Shown here piece after piece: positions 26,844-36,324 of a DNA stretch of 64,000 nt; the first letter of the stretch is position 1; each line of letters starts with the position of its first letter. The notes beneath the pieces are model-generated. The model ran no database searches and was not told the origin of the DNA. It was given only the letters and a program-made list of their open reading frames with translations. The DNA is taken from the NCBI GenBank assembly GCA_002240395.1, contig CP016836.1, forward strand, positions 496,001 through 560,000, given 5' to 3'. The DNA is from Xanthomonas citri pv. mangiferaeindicae (lineage in GTDB: Bacteria > Pseudomonadota > Gammaproteobacteria > Xanthomonadales > Xanthomonadaceae). Both the position numbers and the translations under genes were made by a program.

Positions 26844-27839
26844 ATGCAGATCGGTCCGTACCGCATCGAACCCAATGTGGTGCTGGCCCCGATGGCCGGC
26901 GTCACCGACAAGCCGTTCCGGCAGCTGTGCAAGCGTCTGGGCGCGGGCTTGGCCATGTCGGAGATGACGATCAGCGATCCGCGCTTCTGGTGCACCGAGA
27001 AGTCGCTGCGCCGCATGGACCACGACGGCGAGCCGGCCCCAGTCGGCGTACAGATTGCCGGCACCGAGCCGGCCATGCTCGCCGAGGCGGCGCGCCACAA
27101 CGTCGCGCAAGGCGCGCAGATCGTCGACATCAACATGGGCTGCCCGGCCAAGAAGGTCTGCAATGCCTGGGCCGGCTCGGCGCTGATGCAGGACGAGGCG
27201 CTGGTCGCACGCATCCTGCAAGCGGTGGTCGCTGCGGTCGACGTGCCGGTGACGCTGAAGATCCGCACCGGCTGGTGCGCCGCGCATCGCAACGCACCGA
27301 CGATCGCGCGTATCGCACAGGACGCGGGCATCGCCGCCCTCGCCGTCCACGGCCGCACCCGCGACCAGCACTACACCGGCAGCGCCGAGTACGACACGAT
27401 CGCGGCAATCAAGGCGCACCTGTCGATCCCGGTGATCGCCAACGGCGACATCGACTCGCCGGAGAAAGCGCTGGCGGTACTGCGCCACACCGGATGCGAC
27501 GCAGTCATGGTCGGTCGCGCAGCGCAGGGGCGGCCCTGGATCTTCCGCGAGATCGCGCACTTTCTCGCCACCGGCCAGCACCTGCCGCCGCCGTCGTTAC
27601 AGGAGATCCGCGACATCCTGCTCGGCCATCTCCAGGCACTGCATGCGTTCTACGGCGAAACCTCCGGCGTGCGCATCGCGCGCAAGCACCTGGGCTGGTA
27701 TGCGAAGGATCGACCGGAGCATCACGCCTTCCGCGCAGTGGTCAACCGCGCCGACACCGCGCAGGACCAACTCGCGCTCACACGCGCCTACTTCGACGCG
27801 CTGATCGCCGGCGACGCGCAGCCGACGCTGGCCGCCTGA
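26844..27839 (+). CDS. dusB: tRNA-dihydrouridine synthase B
   Basis: 331-residue FMN enzyme that reduces uridine in the tRNA D-loop. Motifs are NVVLAPMAGVTDKPFRQLCK, VDINMGCPAKKVCN (catalytic C100) and IPVIANGDIDSPEKALAVL. VMVGRAAQGRPWIFREIAHF and RIARKHLGWYAKD are typical of the DusB subgroup. In many gamma-proteobacteria fis follows dusB; here the next gene is convergent, so that link is absent. The leaderless promoter supports the chosen start. Confidence 0.96.
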   Translation: MQIGPYRIEPNVVLAPMAGVTDKPFRQLCKRLGAGLAMSEMTISDPRFWCTEKSLRRMDHDGEPAPVGVQIAGTEPAMLAEAARHNVAQGAQIVDINMGCPAKKVCNAWAGSALMQDEALVARILQAVVAAVDVPVTLKIRTGWCAAHRNAPTIARIAQDAGIAALAVHGRTRDQHYTGSAEYDTIAAIKAHLSIPVIANGDIDSPEKALAVLRHTGCDAVMVGRAAQGRPWIFREIAHFLATGQHLPPPSLQEIRDILLGHLQALHAFYGETSGVRIARKHLGWYAKDRPEHHAFRAVVNRADTAQDQLALTRAYFDALIAGDAQPTLAA

Positions 27840-27863
27840 CGGGCCGCGTTCGCACGCGCGGCG

Positions 27864-28913
27864 TCAGGGACTGCCGACAGCCTGATGGTCTGCCGGCCCC
27901 GGCGCCACAGGCTCGTGCCACATCCGCGCCCAGGTCGCGTTCCACGTCGCCCCCAGATCGCGCGCCATCGGCGCCTGGGTCGGCGGCAACGCGGCCCAGC
28001 CCGCGGCGGTGCGCTCGGCGACGGTGAAGCGGAAGAAGTAGTCGGGCTCGTTGCCCATGCGCAGGTCGCTGAGCTGCAACCGGCCATCGACCACCGTCGC
28101 GCCCATGAAGCCGCGGTTGAACCAGGTCAGCCGCTGCACCGCAGGCAGTGCGGCATTCGCCCGCAAGGCGGCGTTGTCGGAAGGATAAGCCGCGAATTGC
28201 ATCGGGCCGCGGTCGGCGACCAGCGACCGGAAGCCCTCGACATACCCGTCCGGTGTCATCGCGACCACCCGCCACAGCACGGTATTGCCCGGCATCGGCA
28301 CCGAGAAGCGCGGCGCGTCTGCCAGGCCCAGCGCCGCCAGCGCGTGGTCGGCCTCGCGGTCGACGCGTGACTTGGCGACCAGCGACCAACCCAGATACGC
28401 CGTGCTCAACGCCAGCCCGACCGCCAGCGCGCGGCCGCCGACCCGGCGTGCGCCGGCAAACGTCGCGACCAGTACGCCGATCAGCAACCAGATCGTATAC
28501 AGCGGATCGATGATGAAGACGCTCGACCACATCGCCGGCGGCGGCCGGAAGGGCCACAGCAACTGCGTGCCATAGACCGTGAACGCATCGAGCAGCGGAT
28601 GCGTGACCAGCGCAAGCTGGATCGCCCAGAACCAACGCCCCGGCGAGGCCGCAACCCGGCCGTTGCCGTAGCGGCGCAGCGCCCACCACAGCGCGGCGGC
28701 GGCAAGCGGCAGGACCAACACCGAATGGGTGATCCCGCGATGCAGGGTCATCCGCAGCACCGGGTCATCGGTCAGCAGCGCGATCACCAGGCCATCGAAG
28801 TCAGGCACGGTGCCCAGCGCAGCACCGGCCAGCAATGCCGCCCGGCGATGCGCCGCCGGCACGACGGCCGCGGCGACCGACGCACCGAGGACGATCTGGG
28901 TCAGGGAATCCAT
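27864..28913 (-). CDS. Membrane-bound metal-dependent hydrolase (YdjM/DUF457 family)
   Basis: 349-residue inner-membrane protein. The N-terminal part holds the family metal-binding pattern: MDSLTQIVLGASVAAAVVP, GTVPDFDGLVIAL, HRGITHSVLVLPL and THPLLDAFTVYGTQLLWPF, with His/Asp ligands between hydrophobic helices. The C-terminal half (from ~residue 175) is soluble and less conserved (FSVPMPGNTVLWRVVAMTPD). The biochemical function is not established. It is convergent with dusB. A TAAGAT -10 ends six bases before the ATG, suggesting leaderless expression. Confidence 0.88.
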   Translation of the reverse strand: MDSLTQIVLGASVAAAVVPAAHRRAALLAGAALGTVPDFDGLVIALLTDDPVLRMTLHRGITHSVLVLPLAAAALWWALRRYGNGRVAASPGRWFWAIQLALVTHPLLDAFTVYGTQLLWPFRPPPAMWSSVFIIDPLYTIWLLIGVLVATFAGARRVGGRALAVGLALSTAYLGWSLVAKSRVDREADHALAALGLADAPRFSVPMPGNTVLWRVVAMTPDGYVEGFRSLVADRGPMQFAAYPSDNAALRANAALPAVQRLTWFNRGFMGATVVDGRLQLSDLRMGNEPDYFFRFTVAERTAAGWAALPPTQAPMARDLGATWNATWARMWHEPVAPGPADHQAVGSP

Positions 28914-28919
28914 ACCGCA

Positions 28920-28925
28920 ATCTTA
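28920..28925 (-). promoter_or_regulatory. -10 element TAAGAT for a leaderless mRNA
   Basis: On the minus strand TAAGAT, then six bases, then the ATG at 28913. The rest of the 260-base divergent gap 28914-29173 must also hold the protease promoter, which I cannot pinpoint. Confidence 0.5.
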
Positions 28926-29173
28926 GACGCAGACACCCTGCTCCATTCGATGGCGCGCCCGATGCCACGCGACGAGGCCCAATCCTGGGGAAGGCAGCCC
29001 TCGACCGCGGACTCGCCGAGCGTCGATTGGAAGTGGAACGACACGCCTGCTACCGTCAGGAATCGGCGATGGATTCGCCCCCGGTGTCAAGGGGAATGCC
29101 AGGGACGGCGGCTCGACTTCGCCCCTGTCAGGCCCGTTCGTGGATCGTCAACCTGCCAGAGGAAGAACTCGAC

Positions 29174-31453
29174 ATGCCAAGCTCCAGAACAATGCACTCG
29201 GGGATGGTCGCGCCCGCCGTCACTGCAACGTTGCTGTCCCTCTTCGCGTTCCCTGCCATCGGGGCCACGGTCGACACCTCATCACTTCGCGGCGGCCACA
29301 CGTACGATCAGTTCATCGTGAAGTATCGAACCGGCAGCCTGCAGGGTGCCGAAGGCCCGTCACTCTCGGCCTCGCTAAAACGTGCCGCCAGCGGCCTGAC
29401 GGCGACACGCGGCGTCGTGGATGTCCGGCACCTGCGGCGTACCGCGCTGGGTGCGGACGTGATCCGGACCACCCAAGCGCTCGGACCGGCCGAGGCAACG
29501 ACCCTGCTCCGAGCCATCGCGGCCGACCCAAGGGTCGAATACGTCGAAGTCGATGCGCGGATGTACCCGACGATGACACCCAATGACCCTCGATTCGGCG
29601 AGCAATGGGGCTACACCGGTCAGGCTGCCGGAATCCGTGCGCCACAGGCGTGGGAGGCCGCAACCGGCGCAGGCGTGGTCGTCGCGGTGCTGGATACGGG
29701 GATGACCCCGCACAGCGATCTCAACGCCAATGTGCTCCCGGGCTACGACTTCATCAGCGATGCTGCCAGAGCCAGAGACGGCAACGGCAGGGATCCCAAT
29801 CCAGCCGATGAAGGAGATTGGCGAGCCGCCAACGAATGTGGCGCCGGTATTTCAGCCGCGAACTCGAGCTGGCATGGCACGCATGTCGCTGGCACCATCG
29901 CCGCCGTAACGAACAATGCGAAAGGGGTCGCCGGCACCGCTTTCGACTCCAGAATCGTACCCGTGCGCGTCCTCGGTCGATGCGGCGGCATGGTCTCTGA
30001 CATTGCCGACGCCATTGTCTGGGCGTCGGGCGGCAGCGTCCCCGGGGTGCCGACCAATGCCAACCCCGCGGAGGTGATCAACCTGTCACTGGGCGGCGCC
30101 GGTAACTGCTCGGCCACCTACCAGAGCGCCATCAATGGTGCCGTCTCGCGCGGCAGTACGATCGTCGTGTCAGCGGGCAACTCCAATGCCGACGCTGCGG
30201 GCTTCCAACCCGCAAGTTGCGCGAATGTCATCACAGTCGGCGCCGTCGACCGCAACGGCGTCCGTTCGATCTGGGGGGGCGGACAGGCGTCGAATTACGG
30301 AAGCCGAGTGGATCTCTCTGCTCCGGGCTCGGACATTCTCTCGACCCTCAATGCCGGCGCCACGACACCGGCGAGCGAGACCTACGCCTACTACGGCGGA
30401 ACATCGATGGCAGCGCCGCATGTGTCGGGGGTCCTCGCCCTGATGCAATCGGTAGCGCGCAATCCGCTCACGCCCTCCCAGGCAGGCACCATTCTCAGAA
30501 ACACCGCGACACCCTTTCCAACGGCGCCATCGCAGCCGATCGGGACCGGCATCGTCAACGCGCGGGCCGCTGTCGAAGCCGTCGCCCCGGCAAGACCCGA
30601 CCTCTACGCCATCAACAAGCAAGGCGGGAGCACGACTGAAGTTCACGTCCTCGATGGCGGAGATGGCTTCCAGTCCTTTCCGCTGCAGACTGCGACCGCT
30701 TTACACGTGACTGGCGCCGATGCGCGCTGGGTCTTTCTGCTCGGCGACTTCAACGCCGACGGCGTGACCGACCTCTACGCGATCAACAAGCAGGGAACGA
30801 GCTCAACCGAGGTCCATGTTCTCGACGGCGCCAGCCATTTCCAGACATTCCTCATGCAGACAGGGACAGCTCTTCATCACACGGGAAGCGACTCGAGTTG
30901 GACCTTTGCGCTTGGCGACTACGACCGCGATGGCGCTCTGGATCTCTACGCGATCCAGAAGCAGGGCGGTGGTTCCAACAGGACCGAGGTCCACGTTCTC
31001 AACGGCGCCACTGGTTTCCAATCGTTCTTGCTGCACACCGCAACCGCGCTCCATCCCACAGGCTCGGATTCGACCTGGATGTTCGATCTCGCAGACTATG
31101 ACCGGGACGGCACCTTGGACCTCTACGCAGTCAATCGCCAGGGCGCCAGCTCCACAGAAGTCCATATCCTAGACGGCGCGACTGGATTCCAGTCCTTCAA
31201 GATGCAGACGGCGACGGCGCTGCATACGACCGGGCACGATCCAAGCTGGTCGTTCGCGTTACAGGACCAGAACTCTGACGGCGCCCCTGACCTCTACGCC
31301 ATCAGAAAGCAAGGCGGCGCCTCCGGCAGAACCGAGGTCTTCATCCTCAACGGAGCAGGACATTTCCAGACGTTCCTACTCCAGACTGCGACTGCCCTGC
31401 ATCAGACGGGCAGTGACCACGCATGGCAGATACTGGTCGCGCCCAGCCAGTGA
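29174..31453 (+). CDS. Secreted subtilisin-like S8 protease with five FG-GAP/VCBS-like repeats
   Basis: 759-residue secreted protease. Order: signal peptide (VTATLLSLFAFPAIGA), I9-type propeptide (~31-135), S8 catalytic domain (~140-455), then five repeats. The triad is D174 (AVLDTGMTPH), H234 (WHGTHVAGTIAA) and S411 (YGGTSMAAPHVSG). Repeats begin at residues 476, 533, 590, 649 and 706, each 57-59 long. They share DLYAINKQG-STTEVHVLDG, FQSF-LQTATALH-TGSD and, in most, W-F-LGDYDRDG, the last an Asp-rich calcium-type turn as in FG-GAP/VCBS modules. An AGAGGAAG ribosome site supports the ATG at 29174. Base composition is less GC-rich than neighbours, so transfer is possible. Confidence 0.93.
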   Translation: MPSSRTMHSGMVAPAVTATLLSLFAFPAIGATVDTSSLRGGHTYDQFIVKYRTGSLQGAEGPSLSASLKRAASGLTATRGVVDVRHLRRTALGADVIRTTQALGPAEATTLLRAIAADPRVEYVEVDARMYPTMTPNDPRFGEQWGYTGQAAGIRAPQAWEAATGAGVVVAVLDTGMTPHSDLNANVLPGYDFISDAARARDGNGRDPNPADEGDWRAANECGAGISAANSSWHGTHVAGTIAAVTNNAKGVAGTAFDSRIVPVRVLGRCGGMVSDIADAIVWASGGSVPGVPTNANPAEVINLSLGGAGNCSATYQSAINGAVSRGSTIVVSAGNSNADAAGFQPASCANVITVGAVDRNGVRSIWGGGQASNYGSRVDLSAPGSDILSTLNAGATTPASETYAYYGGTSMAAPHVSGVLALMQSVARNPLTPSQAGTILRNTATPFPTAPSQPIGTGIVNARAAVEAVAPARPDLYAINKQGGSTTEVHVLDGGDGFQSFPLQTATALHVTGADARWVFLLGDFNADGVTDLYAINKQGTSSTEVHVLDGASHFQTFLMQTGTALHHTGSDSSWTFALGDYDRDGALDLYAIQKQGGGSNRTEVHVLNGATGFQSFLLHTATALHPTGSDSTWMFDLADYDRDGTLDLYAVNRQGASSTEVHILDGATGFQSFKMQTATALHTTGHDPSWSFALQDQNSDGAPDLYAIRKQGGASGRTEVFILNGAGHFQTFLLQTATALHQTGSDHAWQILVAPSQ
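30599..31440 (+). repeat. Five tandem 57-59-codon repeats in the protease gene
   Basis: Repeat starts at 30599, 30770, 30941, 31118 and 31289, each opening with a codon for Asp of DLYA. Units 1, 2 and 4 are 57, 57 and 57 codons; unit 3 is 59 through a two-residue insertion (GGGSNRTE). Unit 5 carries the same insertion. DNA identity between units is visibly high, which fits recent duplication. Confidence 0.88.
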
Positions 31454-31671
31454 TGTCTTGGAAATCCCGGGTGGCGCTGCTCGTCGCGTCGCCCGGGGCC
31501 AAAGCGGGGTGGACACGTCGCGACCTGACACGGCGGGCAGGCTCGTGAACTGGCACCAGCCCTGGCCCCCTTAACTCTACGGCAACACACGGGACGACAA
31601 GATGCGTTGCGCAGGCCGGGGGTGTATCATTCGCGGCCATCTTTTCATCCGAATATAGGGATATAGCCCTG

Positions 31672-32883
31672 ATGTCCAGCTATCTCTTCACGTCCGAGTC
31701 CGTCTCCGAAGGCCATCCGGACAAGATTGCCGACCAGATCTCCGATGCCGTGCTCGACGCGATCCTGGCCCAGGACAAGCGCGCGCGCGTGGCCTGCGAG
31801 ACGCTGGTCAAGACCGGCGTGGCGATCGTCGCCGGCGAGGTGACGACCAGCGCGTGGATCGACCTGGAGGCGCTGACTCGCAAGGTGATCCTGGACATCG
31901 GCTACGACAGCTCCGACGTCGGCTTCGACGGCGAGACCTGCGGCGTGCTGAACCTGATCGGCAAGCAGTCGCCCGACATCAACCAGGGCGTGGACCGCAA
32001 GAAGCCCGAAGAACAGGGTGCCGGCGACCAGGGCCTGATGTTCGGCTACGCGACCAACGAGACCGACAGCCACATGCCGGCCGCGATCCATCTGTCGCAC
32101 CGTCTGGTCGAGCGCCAGGCGCAGGTGCGCAAGAAGAAGAACTCGCCGCTGCCGTGGCTGCGCCCCGATGCCAAGAGCCAGGTCACGCTGCGCTACGAAG
32201 ATGGCAAGGCGACCGCGATCGACGCGGTCGTGCTGTCGACCCAGCACGATCCGGGCGTCAAGCAGAAGGACCTCATCGAGGCCGTCCGCGAGGAGATCAT
32301 CAAGCCCGTGCTGCCGGCCAAGTGGCTGCACAAGGGCACCAAGTTCCACATCAACCCGACCGGCAAGTTCATCATCGGCGGGCCGGTGGGCGACTGCGGT
32401 CTGACCGGCCGCAAGATCATCGTCGACACCTACGGCGGCTGGGCCCGTCACGGCGGCGGCGCGTTCTCGGGCAAGGATCCGTCGAAGGTCGACCGCTCGG
32501 CCGCCTACGCCGCGCGTTACGTCGCCAAGAACGTGGTCGCGGCCGGCCTGGCCGATCGCTGCGAGGTGCAGGTGTCGTACGCGATCGGCGTCGCCGAGCC
32601 GACCTCGATCTCGGTGACTACGTTCGGCACCGGCAAAATCCCTGACGCGCAGATCGAAAAGCTGATCCGCCGCCACTTCGACCTGCGCCCCTACGGCATC
32701 ATCCAGATGCTCGACCTGATCCACCCGGTCTACCAGCGCACGGCCAGCTATGGCCACTTCGGCCGCAAGCCGCAGCAGGTCAGCTACACCGACGGCGCTG
32801 GCGAACAGCACACCGCCACCGCGTTCTCGTGGGAAAAGACCGACCGCGCCGAGGCCCTGCGCGCCGACGCCAAGCTCAAGTAA
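31672..32883 (+). CDS. metK: S-adenosylmethionine synthetase
   Basis: 403-residue cytoplasmic enzyme making S-adenosylmethionine from methionine and ATP. Motifs are FTSESVSEGHPDKIADQISD at the N terminus, the ATP motif GAGDQGLMFGYATNE, and the P-loop GGGAFSGKDPSKVDRSAAY. It ends DRAEALRADAKLK. The start at 31672 is the family start. A -10-like TATCAT is at 31625-31630. ahcY (39.3 kb) and metF (50.6 kb) in the same window belong to the same methyl cycle. A hairpin terminator follows. Confidence 0.98.
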   Translation: MSSYLFTSESVSEGHPDKIADQISDAVLDAILAQDKRARVACETLVKTGVAIVAGEVTTSAWIDLEALTRKVILDIGYDSSDVGFDGETCGVLNLIGKQSPDINQGVDRKKPEEQGAGDQGLMFGYATNETDSHMPAAIHLSHRLVERQAQVRKKKNSPLPWLRPDAKSQVTLRYEDGKATAIDAVVLSTQHDPGVKQKDLIEAVREEIIKPVLPAKWLHKGTKFHINPTGKFIIGGPVGDCGLTGRKIIVDTYGGWARHGGGAFSGKDPSKVDRSAAYAARYVAKNVVAAGLADRCEVQVSYAIGVAEPTSISVTTFGTGKIPDAQIEKLIRRHFDLRPYGIIQMLDLIHPVYQRTASYGHFGRKPQQVSYTDGAGEQHTATAFSWEKTDRAEALRADAKLK

Positions 32884-32908
32884 GACCGGCGCCTTCCGCC
32901 GCTTTGCC

Positions 32909-32941
32909 ACGACGGGCCGCGCAAGCGGCCCGTCGTCGTTT
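32909..32941 (+). terminator. Rho-independent terminator after metK
   Basis: Perfect 12-bp stem (ACGACGGGCCGC with GCGGCCCGTCGT) closed by a GCAA loop, followed by CGTTT. It lies 26 bases past the metK stop. The T-tract is short. Confidence 0.7.
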
Positions 32942-33072
32942 GGCCCGGCGGGCCGGCCCGCTCCCCTGCTCCACGGGCGCCCCATCGTCTCACCCGGCGT
33001 GCACCCGGCGGGCGACATGCTATATCTCGTCGCACGGTGCGGCGCCAAGGACAGCCAGGGGAAGCTTCTTCG

Positions 33073-34485
33073 ATGTCAGCCAGCTACGACGAGATGCGCG
33101 ATGCACAGGGCGCAGTCCGGCCGCACTACCGCGCGTTCGAAGACTGGCTGCAACGCACCCCGCCCGAGCAGGTCGCCCACAAGCGGCGTGAGGCCGAGAT
33201 CTCGTTCCACCGCGTCGGCATCACGTTCTCGGTCTACGGCGAGGAGTCGGGCACCGAGCGGCTGATCCCCTTCGACATCGTGCCCAGGATCGTGCCGGCC
33301 GCCGAGTGGCGGATGCTCGAGGCCGGGCTGCGCCAGCGGGTGCACGCGCTGAATCTGTTTCTGGGCGATGTCTACGGCCCGCAGCGCATCCTGCGCGACG
33401 GCCGCATTCCGGCGGCACTGGTCCTCGACAACAGCGAGTACCGCAAGGAGATGCAGGGCCTGCAGGTCGCCTGCAACACCTATTCGCATGTCTCGGGCAT
33501 CGATCTGGTGCGCGCCGGTGACGGCGAGTACTACGTGCTCGAGGACAACCTGCGGGTCGCGTCGGGCGTGTCGTACATGCTCGAGAACCGGCGGATGATG
33601 GCGCGCCTGACGCCCGAACTGTTCTCCAGTCAGCAGATCGCGCCGGTCGAACGCTACCCCGACGCACTGCTCGACGTGCTGCGTCAGTGCGCGCCGGCCA
33701 ACATCGACAACCCGGTGGTGGCCGTCCTCACGCCGGGTGCGGCGAACTCGGCCTACTTCGAGCACGCTTTCCTGGCCCAGCAGATGGGCGTGGAACTGGT
33801 CGAGGGTGCCGACCTGTTCGTGCAGAACGACATGGTCTATGCGCAGACCACGCGCGGCGCACAGCGCGTGCACGTGATCTACCGCCGCATCAACGACGAC
33901 TTCCTCGACCCGACAGTGTTCCGGCCCGAATCGATGCTGGGCGTGCCCGGGCTGTTCGGCGCCTACCGCGCCGGCAACGTGACCCTGGCCAATGCGCCCG
34001 GCACCGGCGTGGGTGACGACAAGTCGGTGTATCCGTTCGTGCCGGAGATGATCCGCTACTACCTCAGCGAGGAGCCGATCCTGCACAACGTACCGACCTG
34101 GCAACTGCGCAATCCCGACGACCTCAAATACGCGTTGGCGCACCTGCCCGAGCTCGTGGTCAAGGAAGTCCACGGCGCCGGCGGCTACGGGATGCTCGTC
34201 GGCCCGGCGTCGACGAAGGCCGAGATCGAGGCATTCCGTGCCCGCATCCTCGCCGACCCCGGTAACTACATCGCCCAGCCCACGTTATCGCTGTCGACCT
34301 GCCCGACCTTCGTCGAAAGCGGGCTGGCACCGCGCCACATTGACCTGCGCCCCTACATCCTCAGCGGCCGCCGCATCCAGGTCGTGCCGGGCGGGCTGAC
34401 GCGGGTGGCGCTGCGCGAAGGCTCGCTGGTGGTCAATTCGTCCCAGGGGGGCGGCACCAAGGACACCTGGATCATGGAAAACTAA
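33073..34485 (+). CDS. Circularly permuted ATP-grasp protein (DUF404/DUF407)
   Basis: 470-residue predicted peptide- or amine-ligating enzyme of the circularly permuted ATP-grasp type 2 family. Motifs are SVYGEESGTERLIPFDIVPR, LNLFLGDVYGPQRILRDG, YYVLEDNLRVASGVSYMLEN, VVAVLTPGAANSAYFEHAFL, PELVVKEVHGAGGYGMLVGP and LRPYILSGRRIQVVPGGLTR; it ends GGGTKDTWIMEN. It begins a three-gene run with an alpha-E protein and a proteasome-like hydrolase, the Anbu genomic neighbourhood. Substrate and product are unknown. The ATG at 33073 follows AGGGGAAG. Confidence 0.93.
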   Translation: MSASYDEMRDAQGAVRPHYRAFEDWLQRTPPEQVAHKRREAEISFHRVGITFSVYGEESGTERLIPFDIVPRIVPAAEWRMLEAGLRQRVHALNLFLGDVYGPQRILRDGRIPAALVLDNSEYRKEMQGLQVACNTYSHVSGIDLVRAGDGEYYVLEDNLRVASGVSYMLENRRMMARLTPELFSSQQIAPVERYPDALLDVLRQCAPANIDNPVVAVLTPGAANSAYFEHAFLAQQMGVELVEGADLFVQNDMVYAQTTRGAQRVHVIYRRINDDFLDPTVFRPESMLGVPGLFGAYRAGNVTLANAPGTGVGDDKSVYPFVPEMIRYYLSEEPILHNVPTWQLRNPDDLKYALAHLPELVVKEVHGAGGYGMLVGPASTKAEIEAFRARILADPGNYIAQPTLSLSTCPTFVESGLAPRHIDLRPYILSGRRIQVVPGGLTRVALREGSLVVNSSQGGGTKDTWIMEN

Positions 34486-34495
34486 GGCCGCACGC

Positions 34496-35503
34496 ATGCT
34501 CTGTCGCACCGCGAACGATCTGTACTGGGTGGCGCGCAGCATGGAACGCGCCGAGAACACCGCGCGCCTGCTCGATGTCGCACAACGCATCGCCTTGCTG
34601 CCTGAGCGCCTGGATCGCGGCAAGGCGCAGGCCGCTGCATGGCGACGTTCGCTCGACTCGCTGGGGCTGGTGCAGCCGTTCCTCGAACGCCACGGACGCA
34701 TCGATGCCGAGGGCGTGGTCGGGCACCTGCTGCTGGCGCCCGACAACCCCAGCTCGATCCACAGCTGCTTCCGCAACGCACGCGAGAACGCCCGCGCCCA
34801 GCGTGTGGCGATCACCTCGGAAATGTACGAGGACCTCAACAGCTCGTGGCTGGAGATCCGCAAGCTCGATGCCGCGCAACTGCGCCGCAACGGGCTGAGC
34901 AACACGCTCGAATGGGTCAAGACCCGCTCGGCGTCGTTTCGCGGCATCACGATCGGTACGCTCGGCCGCGGCGAGGGCTACCAATTCCTGCAACTGGGGG
35001 CGTTCATCGAGCGCGCCGAATGGTCGATCCGGCTGCTGGACATGATCGCCAGCGACGACGAACTGCCGGAGACCGGCGAGGCGCGCGACGCAGTCCAGTA
35101 TTTCCAATGGAGCGCACTGTTGCAGGCGCTGTCGGCGTTCGAGACCTATCGACGGCTCTACCGCGAGTCGGTCAGCCCTGCCGGCGTGGCGGCGCTGATG
35201 CTGCTCAACGGTGACAACCCGCGCTCGCTGCAGACCTGCGTCGAGGCGATCTCCTCGATCCTGCAGTCGCTGACCGGCGGTGCGTCGGTGGAAGTGGCGC
35301 GACAGGCCGGCGCGCTGGCCGCGCAGTCGCGCTACGCCCGCATGGACGAGATCATCGCCGGCGGACTGGAGCCGTGGCTGCAGGACACGATGACCCGGCT
35401 GACCCGACTGGGCGCGGAGATCCACCATCAGTTCATGACCACCCGCGCCGTACCGGCGCCGGCGCAGACGCAGGTTCAGGCGCCCTGGCAGACCACGGCC
35501 TGA
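34496..35503 (+). CDS. Alpha-E domain protein (DUF403)
   Basis: 335-residue all-helical cytoplasmic protein of the alpha-E family. Signatures are MLCRTANDLYWVARSMERAE at the N terminus, NARENARAQRVAITSEMYE, GRGEGYQFLQLGAFIERAEW and LMLLNGDNPRSLQTCVEAI. It starts 10 bases after the ATP-grasp stop. In other genomes this domain is encoded, or fused, next to circularly permuted ATP-grasp and transglutaminase-like proteins; its molecular role is not known. The C-terminal ~20 residues are a Pro/Gln-rich tail. Confidence 0.92.
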   Translation: MLCRTANDLYWVARSMERAENTARLLDVAQRIALLPERLDRGKAQAAAWRRSLDSLGLVQPFLERHGRIDAEGVVGHLLLAPDNPSSIHSCFRNARENARAQRVAITSEMYEDLNSSWLEIRKLDAAQLRRNGLSNTLEWVKTRSASFRGITIGTLGRGEGYQFLQLGAFIERAEWSIRLLDMIASDDELPETGEARDAVQYFQWSALLQALSAFETYRRLYRESVSPAGVAALMLLNGDNPRSLQTCVEAISSILQSLTGGASVEVARQAGALAAQSRYARMDEIIAGGLEPWLQDTMTRLTRLGAEIHHQFMTTRAVPAPAQTQVQAPWQTTA

Positions 35504-35567
35504 CGGGTGCCATGCCGCCCGCGCAGCGGGCACAATGACCGTCCGCTCCGCTGTACCCGCCCCGCCC

Positions 35568-36302
35568 ATGACCTATTGCATCGGCCTCAACCTCGACGAG
35601 GGGCTCGTGCTGGCCTCCGACTCGCGCACCAACGCGGGCGTCGACCATGTCCGCCGTGCCGGCAAGATGCGGGTCTTCGCCGAACCCGGCGCCTATGTGG
35701 TCGTGACCTTGTCGGCCGGCAACCTGTCGCTGACCCAGAACGTGCTCAATCTGATCGAGCATCGCGACCGGCACGAACCGGCGACGCCGGGCATCCGCAA
35801 TGCGCAGTCGATGTTCCAGGTCGCCCAGGCGATCGGCGATGCGATGCGCGAGATCCGTGCACGCGACGAAGCCTACCTGCGCGACAGCGGGATCGACCCC
35901 AGCGGCACGTTCATCGTCGGCGGCCAGATCCGCGGCGAGCCGCCGCGACTGTTCCTGGTGTACTCGGAAGGCAACTTCATCGAGAGCACGCCCGAGACCC
36001 CGTTCTTCCAGACCGGCGAAATCAAGTTCGGCAAGCCGATCCTCGACCGGGTGGTGACCCGGCAGACCGACCTGGTCACCGCGACCAAGTGCACGCTGGT
36101 GTCGTTCGACTCGACGATCCGCTCGAACCTGTCGGTCGGGACACCGATCGACCTGGTGGTCTATCGCCGCGACAGCCTGCAGTTGGAGGTCCAGCAGCGC
36201 TTCGAGGACGAGGACGCCTACCTGCGCTCGATCCGCGAGCGTTGGAATAACAGCCTGCGCGAAGCGGTCGCCGCGTTGCCGGCGCCGCCATGGGCACGCT
36301 AG
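35568..36302 (+). CDS. Proteasome-type hydrolase, Anbu/BPH family
   Basis: 244-residue Ntn-hydrolase of the ancestral beta-subunit (Anbu) family. After Met removal Thr1 would be the nucleophile (MTYCIGLNLDEGLVLASDSR). Asp17 (ASDSR) and Lys32 (RRAGKMRVF) complete the proteasome-type triad. SGTFIVGGQIRGEPPRLFLV and EIKFGKPILDRVV are further family stretches. I chose the ATG at 35568 because processing must expose this Thr; an in-frame upstream Met at 35535 would bury it. A -10-like CACAAT at 35531-35536 may give it its own promoter. Confidence 0.93.
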   Translation: MTYCIGLNLDEGLVLASDSRTNAGVDHVRRAGKMRVFAEPGAYVVVTLSAGNLSLTQNVLNLIEHRDRHEPATPGIRNAQSMFQVAQAIGDAMREIRARDEAYLRDSGIDPSGTFIVGGQIRGEPPRLFLVYSEGNFIESTPETPFFQTGEIKFGKPILDRVVTRQTDLVTATKCTLVSFDSTIRSNLSVGTPIDLVVYRRDSLQLEVQQRFEDEDAYLRSIRERWNNSLREAVAALPAPPWAR

Positions 36303-36324
36303 TCAGCGCCCTGCACTGATCGCG

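Noticed and set aside
31560..31671. SAM riboswitch upstream of metK
   Set aside because: The short leader lacks the conserved words of SAM-I, SAM-II or SAM/SAH classes as I know them.
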